A stretch of DNA of 64,000 nucleotides, from assembly GCF_027571405.1 (NCBI RefSeq), contig NZ_CP092968.1, positions 2,874,001-2,938,000 on the forward strand. The letters run 5' to 3'. Shown here one piece after another: positions 16,104 through 24,470 of this stretch. The position numbers and the translations under genes were made by a program. The stretch's first letter is position 1, and each line of letters opens with the position of its first letter. A model generated the notes under the pieces. The model searched no databases. It worked only from the letters and a program-made list of their open reading frames with translations, and had not been told where the DNA came from. This DNA is from Methylocystis parvus OBBP (GTDB lineage Bacteria; Pseudomonadota; Alphaproteobacteria; Rhizobiales; Beijerinckiaceae).

Positions 16104-16775
16104 GGACCTTGTCGCTTCTTCTCGTTCTTATCCTGACGCCGGCATGTGAAGGACGCCGCCGTCTCATAAAGGAACTTTCGGCGCCGCGCGACTTTACCTT
16201 TTGAACAGCGCGCGAACGAATCGCGGCCGAATCGCTGACTCGCGATGAGTCACGCTCTGTTCGCACAATATATAGAGATTCTTCCTTGGTCTTTAACCAG
16301 CATTGGGATTCGGCGGGCGGACAGGCGCTTCGTGACGGGAAAGCTGCGAATATGCGCGCCGGCGGTCTGTCAACCGTCTGGGAACGATATTTTGGCGCGC
16401 TGCGAAAGGCGGGCGTTAATATGCTGGCCCAAGCGTGAACGCAGCATGTACGAATCGGGATTCAAGGGGCGTTCGCAACTGTTCGGGATCGATTTTGTGG
16501 GCGCCGCGCGAGACAACCGTTTCATCTCGGTGAGCGCGCCGGGAGAAGCGCCGGCGTCGCCGCCGCGCATTCGCCGCGCCGTTAACGAAGCTGTTCGATA
16601 TTGGCGGCCGAGTCCGTGCGCGACCTCTTCGTCCCCAGACGACGCCCGCATGGAAATATGGTTAATCGTCCCTGCCGAAAGGCGCCGGCCGCGCCTCTCT
16701 CCGTTAAACACGACTTTAAGTCCCTGAAGCCATAATGCGCCACGCTTTCGGAATCGGAATGTCTTGGGACGCGCA
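16104..16775. other. 672-base stretch without a convincing gene
   Basis: This region lies between the divergent Suv3-like helicase and the membrane-protein gene at 16776, so it should hold at least two promoters. A perfect inverted repeat TGACTC-gcgat-GAGTCA lies at 16236-16252 and could be an operator. It is followed by an A/T-richer stretch (acaatatatagagattctt) around 16264-16282. A 93-residue open frame at 16446-16727 (+) starts with a plausible YESGFKGRSQLFGIDFVG segment but then becomes Arg/Ser/Pro-rich like a frame shadow, so I do not call it. A longer minus-strand frame here overlaps the start of the next gene and is also rejected. Confidence 0.5.
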
Positions 16776-18776
16776 ATGGCGATTGCCCTCACGGAAATCA
16801 TATCGACCCTCACCGCCTTTGTTCTATTGTCGACGGTCGTTTCTTGCGGCGGCGCCGCCCTCGCGGAGCGCCTGCGATTTCCCGGTTTCTCCGAAGGGTC
16901 GCGCCTCGAACGCCTCGGCCTTGCGCTGATCTGCGGCTTCGGCTGCCTTCCCGTGTTGCTCGACTTCGCTGGCCGGCTGGGGCCTTTGGCGATGACGCTC
17001 GCCGCGCTGGCCCTGGCGGCGCTCGGCGCGCCGGCGCTGATGCGCAAAAGCGCGGCCGAATCCGCGCTTCATCCCGGATGGATCATCGCCGCGCTGGTCT
17101 GGATTCTCGGCGCGACCGCTCTTGTCGTCGATATGCCGGGCGTCGGGAACTTGCAGCATTCGCTGCTCGCGGTCGATTACGTCAAACATGCCGCCGCGAC
17201 GTGGTCGCTCGCAGAATCCGGCGCGCCGCCCTGGAATCCGACCTTTTACGAGCCGGGCCGGGCGATGTCCTATTATTATCTCTTTTATACGCTGCCGGCC
17301 GTCGCGGCCACGCTCGGCGCGCCGCTCGGAATCGCGGCGCGTCACGCTGTCTACGCCAGCGCGCCTTTGATGGGATTTGCGCTTTTCGCGCTCGCGCAGG
17401 CGGTCTTGCGGCGCGGCGGCGCCGACGCGGCGATAGGAAGCGCGCCACGCGCCGCTAATTGGCCGCTTCTCGCGCTATTGTTCGCCACGGGGCTCGACTT
17501 CTTTCCGCTTGCGACGCTTTATTTCGCAGGCGAAGGTCGGTTTGATTTTCTCTTTCTGCATTTCAGCGACTGGGACGAGCAGGTTACTTCCTGGTTCAAC
17601 AGCGTGATGTGGGTGCCGCATCACGTCGCGGCGCTCTGCGCGGCCATGGTCGGCTTTGTCGCGCTCACACAGCCGGGCGGCGACAAGCGTCGCGTACTGC
17701 TCGCGGGACTGGCCTTCGCCTCTATGGTGGGCGAATCGGTCTATGTCGGGCTGGCGGCGGTGGTGGGCGCGGGCCTGTGGCTCGCAACGCTGCTATGGCG
17801 ACGGCGCTTCTTCGAGGCGTCGCAACTTGGCCTCGCCGGGCTTCTCGCGCTCGCGCTGGCGGGTCCCTGGCTTGTGACGCTCTTGCCGCGCATGGATGCG
17901 ACAGGCGCCGGGCCGGCGCCTGTCGGCTTCCATCTGCGCGGCCCGCAATGGATAGACCTCGTCGCCGGCTCACCGGCGGCCGGGGCGCCGTTTCGCGCCC
18001 TTTCCATGCCGCTTTTCTATCTGATCGATTTCGGCGTCTTCGCCGTCGGCGCCTTTGTCTTCTGGCGAAAGGCCGGACGGCGGGGCTACGCCAACGAGCT
18101 GGGACTCGCGCTCCTATGTCTGACGGCCTCGTCCTTCCTGATCGGTTCGTTCCTGCGGTCGCAGATCCTGATGAACGATCTCGGCTGGCGCGTCATGCTC
18201 TTCGCGCAATTGTCGACGCTGGTCTGGACGGCGTCGGCGGCGCGGCAGGGATTGTTCAAAGGCTGGATCGGCTTCGTCGCCTATGGAAGCCTCGCTGTCG
18301 GCTATGGGGCGACCGCCGTCGCGGTCGCGCAGTTGCGCCTCTTCTTCCCGCTGCCGGAAATGCGCGCGCCCCTCGCCGATGAAATCGCCGCCTGGAGCTG
18401 GCTTGACGCGCAGCTGCCGCGCGGCTCTGTCGTTCAGGTGCGCCCAAGCCACGATCGGGCCTATGGCTACGGTCTTTATGGGCGCTTTCCCGTCGCGGCC
18501 GCAGACAGCCACAACGCCCGCCTGTTCGGCGCCGCCAAAGGCGAAATCGACGAGCGCATAAACTTTCTCGCGCCGATTTTCTCCGAAACGACGCTCTCCT
18601 TCGACGAAGCGCGCCGCCGCGCCGAACGGTTCAACATCGCGGCGCTGGTCGTCTCCTCGCTGGATCCGGTTTTCGCCGCGCCTGACGCCTGGACTGCATC
18701 GGCGAAAGCCGATTACGCCAACCCGAATTTTCGCATCTATCTTATGAACGGGTCTCGTCATGACGAACGAAATTGA
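16776..18776 (+). CDS. Large polytopic membrane protein, GT-C / YYY-domain-like
   Basis: A 666-residue protein with about 12-14 hydrophobic helices and a C-terminal soluble part. A loop after helix 5 carries NLQHSLLAVDYVKHAAATW, then GAPPWNPTFYEPGRAMSYYY, a pattern reminiscent of the DUF2298/'YYY' family of putative GT-C-type membrane enzymes. A second loop has FLHFSDWDEQVTSWFNSVMWVPHH. The C-terminal domain is similar in layout to that of the GT-C-like protein at 5231. The ATG at 16776 follows GGGA; a TTG four codons upstream is an alternative. It overlaps the next gene by 17 bases. I infer a role in surface glycan synthesis from context (a gtrA relative lies downstream). The substrate is unknown. 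Confidence 0.65.
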   Translation: MAIALTEIISTLTAFVLLSTVVSCGGAALAERLRFPGFSEGSRLERLGLALICGFGCLPVLLDFAGRLGPLAMTLAALALAALGAPALMRKSAAESALHPGWIIAALVWILGATALVVDMPGVGNLQHSLLAVDYVKHAAATWSLAESGAPPWNPTFYEPGRAMSYYYLFYTLPAVAATLGAPLGIAARHAVYASAPLMGFALFALAQAVLRRGGADAAIGSAPRAANWPLLALLFATGLDFFPLATLYFAGEGRFDFLFLHFSDWDEQVTSWFNSVMWVPHHVAALCAAMVGFVALTQPGGDKRRVLLAGLAFASMVGESVYVGLAAVVGAGLWLATLLWRRRFFEASQLGLAGLLALALAGPWLVTLLPRMDATGAGPAPVGFHLRGPQWIDLVAGSPAAGAPFRALSMPLFYLIDFGVFAVGAFVFWRKAGRRGYANELGLALLCLTASSFLIGSFLRSQILMNDLGWRVMLFAQLSTLVWTASAARQGLFKGWIGFVAYGSLAVGYGATAVAVAQLRLFFPLPEMRAPLADEIAAWSWLDAQLPRGSVVQVRPSHDRAYGYGLYGRFPVAAADSHNARLFGAAKGEIDERINFLAPIFSETTLSFDEARRRAERFNIAALVVSSLDPVFAAPDAWTASAKADYANPNFRIYLMNGSRHDERN

Positions 18777-19392
18777 GTCACGCCCCATATTCGGGCGAGC
18801 CGTCGCGCTCGTTCTCGTCTATGCTTTCGCCACTATTGCCGGCGGGGCGCTGTTTGTCGGCTTGCTGCGGATGGCGTCGGCGGCGCTTGGCCCGGGCGTG
18901 ATGTTCTATCGCGGCGTCGGCGCGCTCGTCGTCGTTTGCCTTCTACTGATCGTGCTTCTCGCCGAGCTTCTGTCGCGGGCGCCGCGCCGCTTCGGCCTCG
19001 ACATCGCCGATTCGTTCGGCTCGGCGCTCGTCGCGACGTCGCTGTTGTTCGCCGCTTTCGTCTTGGGTCCCGTGACTGTCGACCGCTCGATTTCGGTCTT
19101 CATGCTGTCGCGATTCGAAGCCGCGGACCGTCCACTGACGGAGCAGGAGGCGCGCGACGCCTTTGTGCGCGTCTATGTGAACGATTGGGCGCAGATCGAC
19201 CGGCGCATCAGGGAGCAGGAGCTTTCCGGCAATCTTGAACGCGCTTCCGCGGGATGGCGGCTCACCGCGCAGGGCGGCGCCTTCATGAAGACGGCGCGCG
19301 CAATGTCCGGCGTTTTCGGCGGCGATCCGCGTTTTGTCGGGCGAGGTGAATCCCGCGCGCAAACATATGGCGAGCCGGGAGAGGCGAAATGA
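18760..19392 (+). CDS. Hypothetical membrane protein
   Basis: A 210-residue protein with three clear transmembrane helices in the first 110 residues (LVLVYAFATIAGGALFVGLL, VGALVVVCLLLIVLLAELL, ALVATSLLFAAFVLGPVTV). A soluble C-terminal domain follows that starts DRSISVFMLSRFEAADRPLTEQEARDAF and looks helical. It begins inside the preceding gene (17-base overlap) and ends in an ATGA overlap with the gtrA-like gene, so all are translated from one message. I do not recognise a family. The C-terminal DRSISVFMLSRF block and the following helices might be a small substrate- or partner-binding domain, but this is a guess. Confidence 0.65.
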   Translation: MTNEIESRPIFGRAVALVLVYAFATIAGGALFVGLLRMASAALGPGVMFYRGVGALVVVCLLLIVLLAELLSRAPRRFGLDIADSFGSALVATSLLFAAFVLGPVTVDRSISVFMLSRFEAADRPLTEQEARDAFVRVYVNDWAQIDRRIREQELSGNLERASAGWRLTAQGGAFMKTARAMSGVFGGDPRFVGRGESRAQTYGEPGEAK

Positions 19393-19852
19393 AAGATGAA
19401 ACGATCCCGCCAGCGCGCTCTTTCAAAGAGCGCGGCTTCATGGGCTCATGGCGCGCGCTCGCGCCGGGAGCCGACGCCCGCCTTTTGAAGTTCCTGCTCG
19501 TTGGCGGGATTAACACCTTCTTCAACTATGCGGGGCTTTCCTGATCGTCTTCGGCCTGACGGGACGTGTGGTCTTCTCCCTGGCGATCTCCTGGATTCTT
19601 GGCGTCCTGTTCAATTTCCGCACGACGGGGCGGCTTGTATTCGGCTCGTCCGATCCGCGCCTGCTCATGCGCTTCGTCGGCGTCTACTTCGGACTGTTCT
19701 GGATCAACGCCGCCGGGCTCCGCGCGCTCGAATGGGCGGGACTCGCTCCGGCGCTGGGGGCGCTGGCGCTCACGCCGTTCATCGCGGCGACGAGCTATGC
19801 GCTCATGCGCGATTTCGTCTTCTCAGCCGTCGCCACGCGCGCTCAAAGATGA
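19389..19852 (+). pseudogene. GtrA-family gene interrupted by a frameshift
   Basis: The start ATG (19389) overlaps the upstream stop as ATGA and has a strong GGAGAGG ribosome site. The first frame encodes 51 residues reaching the typical GtrA start LLKFLLVGGINTFFNYAG, then meets TGA at about 19542. The rest of a GtrA protein (FLIVFGLTGRVVFSLAISW, then GVLFNFRTTGRLVFG and two more helices, ending RDFVFSAVATRAQR) continues in the +2-shifted frame to 19852. Restoring one G in the GGGG run near 19534-19537 would join them as NYAGAFLIVFGL. This is either recent inactivation or a homopolymer sequencing error. If intact, it would be a polyprenyl-sugar flippase-like partner of the neighbouring membrane proteins. 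Confidence 0.82.
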
Positions 19853-19860
19853 GGTTAGCA

Positions 19861-21483
19861 ATGTTGGTCAACGTTTTCGGCCGGGTCGCGTGTTTTTCCC
19901 CCTGGACGCCCGCCGCCGAGGATGGCGTCCATTCTGTCGCCGGCTCCCAATCGTCTGCCGTCGCGCGGAGACCGAGCGACGGCGATGTCCTGTGGTTTAT
20001 CGTCGTCCTTTTCATTTTACCGAATGCGATACTCGCGTCGTCGATGAAGTGGCCGGTCGCGGCGCTGGTCTGGGCGGGCTGCGCGGGCGCCATCGTTACG
20101 GCGTGGCGCGCGCGCGCGGCGCGCGCGCTGATGGCGAAGCCGGTAAACATGACGACGCTCGCCCTTTCCCTGTGTTTTGGTCTCACGCTTTGCGCGCTTG
20201 GCGGCGAGGGCCATTTTTTCTACACGATGCGTGACTGGCTCGTCCGGGACGCCGTGCTGGCCGATCTCGTGCGCAACGGCGTGGCCGCTTCCTATCGACA
20301 CGACGAGACCCTTTACATGCTGCGCGCGCCGCTCGGCATGTATCTTCTGCCGAGCCTCATTGGCCGCATGTCGGGGCTTTACGCCGCCCATCTGGCGCTG
20401 CTCGTCCAGAATGCGACCATCATCGGCGCAATCTGCTATTTCATCGCTGGCGTCGCCAAGGCGAACAAGGCGGCGATTCTGCTCGTTTTCATCGGTTTCA
20501 GCGGACTGGATATTCTGCCGATCCTCGTCGCCGAGGCGATCGAGATGGCCAAAGGCGAGCCGTTCATGCCTTTCAACCACATCGAATGGTGGGGCGAATA
20601 TTTCTCGGATATTCGCATGCAGTATTCGAGCCACCTGGCCCTGCTCTTCTGGGCGCTGAACCATATGGCGCCGGGCTGGCTGTTCGGGATTCTCTCGCTT
20701 CTCTATGTGCGCGGCGCCGTGGCTTTTGTGATCCTGCCCGTCTCCTTCGCGGCGACGCTCCTTTGGTCGCCGCTCGCCATGTTAGGCGCGGCGCCTTTCC
20801 TCGCCTATTTTGCGTTGGAGTTGTTCCCACGCCGCCTGTTTGCGCGTGAAATCCTGATCGCGGTGGCGAGCAGCCTTTGCTTTCTGCCGATCGCCGTCTA
20901 TCTCATGATCGACAATGGCGGCGTGGCGAAGGAATGGCTGGTTCTGCGCGAGGGCTTTCTTCAGCGTTATCTGCTCCATATGCTCGTGGAAATTCCGCAG
21001 GCGGCGATCGTGCTCTACGCATGGAGGATCGTCGAACCCTGCGACCGTCGTCTTCTCGCGCTGGCGCTCGGCCTGTTGCTTGTGTTGCCCCTCTATAGCG
21101 TCGGCCTTTACAATGATTTCGCGATGCGCGCGTCGATTGCGCCCCTCTTTGTGCTTTCCTTCGCCTTCGCGCGAATAGCGGTACTAACGCCGCGCGACAA
21201 CAGCCGTTTCGCGACGGCCATCTCGACAATTGTGCTCATTTCGGCGGCGACGCCCCTCGTCGAAGTCAAGACGGCGATGACGACTGCAAGCTTCGACGTC
21301 AGCGACTGCAATTTCATCACCGCCTGGAGAAAGAATGAAATTACGGCGGCTCCCGGCAATTATCTGGCGCGTATCGAGACGATACCTACTTGGCTGATGT
21401 CGCCTCAAGAGGCGGCGCCGCTGTCGCGCGAAGACCGGAAGTGCTGGCCGGACCATCCCCTTCTTGAGGAAGGGCTGAAATGA
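19861..21483 (+). CDS. Polytopic membrane protein of unknown function (GT-C-like layout)
   Basis: A 540-residue protein with about 11 hydrophobic helices. The first extracytoplasmic loop carries GEGHFFYTMRDWLVRDAVLADLVRNG and then YRHDETLYMLRAPLGMYLLP, positions where GT-C enzymes place acidic catalytic residues. A later loop has FMPFNHIEWWGEYFSDIRMQYSSHLAL. The short C-terminal domain contains two Cys (SDCNF, RKCWPDH). The start at 19861 is preceded by GAGG; another in-frame ATG lies four codons upstream. It sits eight bases after the frameshifted gtrA, closing the membrane-protein cluster that begins at 16776. I infer a glycosyltransferase-like role from layout and context only. Confidence 0.65.
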   Translation: MLVNVFGRVACFSPWTPAAEDGVHSVAGSQSSAVARRPSDGDVLWFIVVLFILPNAILASSMKWPVAALVWAGCAGAIVTAWRARAARALMAKPVNMTTLALSLCFGLTLCALGGEGHFFYTMRDWLVRDAVLADLVRNGVAASYRHDETLYMLRAPLGMYLLPSLIGRMSGLYAAHLALLVQNATIIGAICYFIAGVAKANKAAILLVFIGFSGLDILPILVAEAIEMAKGEPFMPFNHIEWWGEYFSDIRMQYSSHLALLFWALNHMAPGWLFGILSLLYVRGAVAFVILPVSFAATLLWSPLAMLGAAPFLAYFALELFPRRLFAREILIAVASSLCFLPIAVYLMIDNGGVAKEWLVLREGFLQRYLLHMLVEIPQAAIVLYAWRIVEPCDRRLLALALGLLLVLPLYSVGLYNDFAMRASIAPLFVLSFAFARIAVLTPRDNSRFATAISTIVLISAATPLVEVKTAMTTASFDVSDCNFITAWRKNEITAAPGNYLARIETIPTWLMSPQEAAPLSREDRKCWPDHPLLEEGLK

Positions 21484-21581
21484 TCTGTGCGTGACGCAGG
21501 CCCGGCGGGCGGAGGTCTTTGACTTCGTCCGCCCGCCTTCGCTACAAGCCTCCCTCCTTCAATTCGAGAGAGGCGTCGTCA

Positions 21582-23906
21582 ATGACATCGATCGTCGAGC
21601 GGCTGAGCGAGGAGCTTGCGGCGAAATCCTGGCAGGTGGAGGCCGCGATCGGGCTTCTCGACGGCGGCTCCACAGTGCCCTTCATCGCGCGTTACCGCAA
21701 GGAAGCGACGGGCCAGCTCGACGACGTGCAATTGCGCAAGCTCGAAGAACGGCTGCGTTATCTGCGCGAGCTGGAGGAGCGCCGCAAGGCGATTCTCGAT
21801 TCGATCGAATCGCAGGGCAAGCTCGACGACGCGCTGAAGCGCGTCATTATGGAGGCCGACAACAAGGCGCGCCTCGAAGACATTTATCTGCCCTTCAAGC
21901 CCAAGCGCCGCACCAAGGCGCAGATCGCGATCGAAGCGGGCCTCGCGCCTTTGGCTGAAGCCTTGCTTTCATCCCCGGACAAGGATCCGAAAGCGCAGGC
22001 CGAAAGCTATGTGAACGCCGAGAAGAATGTGGCGACCGTCGAAGCCGCCCTGGACGGCGCTCGCGCCATCCTCGTCGAACGATTCGCGGAAGACGCCGAT
22101 CTCATCGGCGCGCTGCGCGAGGAGCATTGGCGGCAAGCCGCGCTGAAATCGAAGCCGCGCGAGGGCAAGCAGGCGGCGGCCGTCAAATATTCGGATTATT
22201 TCGAATTCTCGCAACCCGTCGCCAAGCTTCCGTCGCACCGCATTCTCGCGCTCTTTCGCGGCGAGAAGGAAGAAATGCTGGAGCTCGAAATGGCGCCGGA
22301 GGCCGAGCCCGGCCTGGGGGGCTACGAGACCCGAATCGCGCGCCGCTACAATATCGAAGACCGTGGCCGGCCCGGCGACAAATGGCTTCTCGACACGGCG
22401 CGCTGGGCCTGGCGGACCAAGATCGAGCTGCATCTTTCCGTCGATGCGCGCGCTCGGCTGTGGAAATTCGCGGAGGAGGAAGCGATCCGCGTCTTCGCCG
22501 AGAATTTGCGCGATCTGCTTCTGGCGGCGCCCGCCGGCGCGCGCGCCACGATCGGCCTCGATCCGGGCTTTCGCACCGGCGTCAAGGTCGCCGTCATCGA
22601 TGCGACCGGCAAGATCGTCGCGACGACGGCGATCTATCCGCATGAGCCGCAACGGCGCTGGGACGACTCCCTCGCGACGCTGGCGAGCCTCGCGCGCCAG
22701 CACAAGATCGAGCTGATCGCCATCGGCAACGGCACGGCCTCGCGCGAGACCGACAAGCTCGCCGGCGAGCTGATGTCGAAACATCCCGAATTGAAGCTCA
22801 CCAAGATCGTCGTGTCGGAAGCCGGCGCCTCGGTCTATTCGGCCTCGGAATACGCTTCGAAGGAACTGCCCGATCTCGACGTGTCGCTGCGCGGCGCCGC
22901 CTCCATTGCGCGCCGCCTGCAGGACCCGCTGGCGGAGCTCGTGAAGGTGACGCCCAAATCGATCGGCGTCGGCCAGTATCAGCACGACGTCTCCGAGATG
23001 AAATTGTCGCGCGCGCTGGACGCGGTGGTGGAAGACTGCGTGAACGCGGTCGGCGTCGATGTGAACACCGCTTCCGCGCCGCTGCTGGCGCGCGTGTCAG
23101 GCCTCGGCGAAACGCTCGCCGCCAATATCGTCGCGCATCGCGACGCCAACGGCCCCTTCAGGACGCGCGCGGCGCTGAAGGGCGTGCCGCGCCTCGGGCC
23201 GAAGGCGTTCGAGCAGTGCGCGGGCTTTCTGCGCATCATCGACGGCGACGATCCGCTGGACCGTTCCGGCGTGCATCCGGAAGCCTATCCGCTGGTGCGG
23301 CGCATTCTCGACGCGGCGAAGACCGACATCAAGACGCTCATCGGCAATGCGAACGAGCTGCGCAAGCTCAAACCCGCGCAATTCGCGGACGCGACCTTCG
23401 GCGCGCCGACCGTGACGGACGTGTTCGCCGAACTTGAAAAGCCCGGCCGCGATCCGCGTCCCGCCTTCAAGACGGCGACCTTCCAGGAGGGCGTCGAGAC
23501 TCTCAATGATCTCAGGCCCGGCATGACGCTCGAAGGCGTCGTCACTAATGTCGCGGCCTTCGGCGCCTTTGTCGATATCGGCGTGCATCAGGACGGCCTG
23601 GTGCATATCTCCGCCCTGTCGAAGGAATTCGTCAAAGATCCGCGCAGCGTGGTGAAGCCGGGCGACATTGTGAAAGTGAAGGTCATGGAGGTCGACGTTC
23701 CGCGCAAGCGCATCTCGCTCTCCATGCGGCTCGACGACGTTCCCGGCCAGCAGGCCAAGGGTGGACAAGCGCCTAGCCGCGATCAGAACCGCCCGCGCGG
23801 TCCGCAATCCTTCGGCGCGCCGCGCGGGGGGAAGCCGGCGGGCGATTCGCCCGGCGGCCTCGGCGAAGCGCTGCTCGCGGCCATGAAGCAGAAGGGCGGG
23901 CGCTAG
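21582..23906 (+). CDS. tex: Tex-family S1 RNA-binding transcription accessory protein
   Basis: A 774-residue protein with the full Tex architecture. A helical N-terminal domain ([22 protein letters not shown], then [19 protein letters not shown]) is followed by a YqgF/RNase H-like domain ([18 protein letters not shown], about 340-460). Next come helix-hairpin-helix repeats ([41 protein letters not shown]) and an S1 domain ([31 protein letters not shown], about 645-715). A Gly/Arg/Pro-rich tail ends the protein. Tex binds nucleic acid and is linked to transcription and stress tolerance. A longer in-frame start at 21519 is less likely than the ATG at 21582, which aligns with the family N-terminus. 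It is a single gene, flanked by a convergent dgkA. Confidence 0.95.
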   Translation: MTSIVERLSEELAAKSWQVEAAIGLLDGGSTVPFIARYRKEATGQLDDVQLRKLEERLRYLRELEERRKAILDSIESQGKLDDALKRVIMEADNKARLEDIYLPFKPKRRTKAQIAIEAGLAPLAEALLSSPDKDPKAQAESYVNAEKNVATVEAALDGARAILVERFAEDADLIGALREEHWRQAALKSKPREGKQAAAVKYSDYFEFSQPVAKLPSHRILALFRGEKEEMLELEMAPEAEPGLGGYETRIARRYNIEDRGRPGDKWLLDTARWAWRTKIELHLSVDARARLWKFAEEEAIRVFAENLRDLLLAAPAGARATIGLDPGFRTGVKVAVIDATGKIVATTAIYPHEPQRRWDDSLATLASLARQHKIELIAIGNGTASRETDKLAGELMSKHPELKLTKIVVSEAGASVYSASEYASKELPDLDVSLRGAASIARRLQDPLAELVKVTPKSIGVGQYQHDVSEMKLSRALDAVVEDCVNAVGVDVNTASAPLLARVSGLGETLAANIVAHRDANGPFRTRAALKGVPRLGPKAFEQCAGFLRIIDGDDPLDRSGVHPEAYPLVRRILDAAKTDIKTLIGNANELRKLKPAQFADATFGAPTVTDVFAELEKPGRDPRPAFKTATFQEGVETLNDLRPGMTLEGVVTNVAAFGAFVDIGVHQDGLVHISALSKEFVKDPRSVVKPGDIVKVKVMEVDVPRKRISLSMRLDDVPGQQAKGGQAPSRDQNRPRGPQSFGAPRGGKPAGDSPGGLGEALLAAMKQKGGR

Positions 23907-23962
23907 ATCACGCCGCGTTCAGGCGAAATCCCCTGGACGCGCTCCCGCTTTCGCAGCGCGCT

Positions 23963-24460
23963 CTAGAAATGCGCCGCCAGATAGGGCGTAAAGACAAGAA
24001 GGCCGATCGCAGCCGCGCCCATGGAGGCGAGCAGGACCGCGCCGGCGGCGACGTCCTTCGCCGCCTTCACCTCCAGGCTGTATTGCGGCGACACGACATT
24101 GCACACATGCTCGAAAGCCGTGTTCACGGCCTCGGCGACCCAGACGAAGCTCATCGCCGCGACGAGCCAGCGCCAATCTTCGGCGCGCGCCTGCAAGACG
24201 GCGCCCGCAGCGATCGCCGCAAGCGTCGCGCCCGCATGGATCCAGGCGTTGTGCTGCGTGCGCATCATGAAAGCGAGGCCCTCGAAAGCGTAGGAGAAGC
24301 TTTTCAGGCGGGCGCGCGGCGAAAAGGCCGTGCGCTTTTCGCTCGGTTTCTCCGCATAGGGGCGCCAGGCGAGCGCATCCCCGCTTTCGGAACGCCGAAG
24401 ATGGCGCAAGAGCCAGATGAGCGGCGCGAGGAGCGCGGCGAGAAGGGCGCAGCAGATCAT
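23963..24460 (-). CDS. dgkA: Diacylglycerol kinase-like membrane protein (DagK prokaryotic family)
   Basis: A 165-residue protein. After an N-terminal hydrophobic helix (CCALLAALLAPLIWLL) and a 30-residue hydrophilic linker comes the conserved family core: RLKSFSYAFEGLAFM, NAWIHAGAT, then WVAEAVNTAFEHVCNVVSP and the helix KAAKDVAAGAVLLAS. The E.VNTA.E...D..S pattern and AKD.AAGAVL are the kinase signature. Members phosphorylate diacylglycerol or undecaprenol at the inner membrane. The extra N-terminal helix is not in E. coli DgkA. The ATG at 24460 is preceded by GAAGG; it lies 10 bases after the stop of the Ldi-like gene, so the two may be co-transcribed. Confidence 0.85.
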   Translation of the reverse strand: MICCALLAALLAPLIWLLRHLRRSESGDALAWRPYAEKPSEKRTAFSPRARLKSFSYAFEGLAFMMRTQHNAWIHAGATLAAIAAGAVLQARAEDWRWLVAAMSFVWVAEAVNTAFEHVCNVVSPQYSLEVKAAKDVAAGAVLLASMGAAAIGLLVFTPYLAAHF

Positions 24461-24470
24461 GTTCGGGCCT

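Noticed and set aside
16370..17047. 225-codon minus-strand frame in the gap before the membrane cluster
   Set aside because: It runs into the first 270 bases of the gene at 16776, which has a clear membrane pattern, and it shows no domain or ribosome site.
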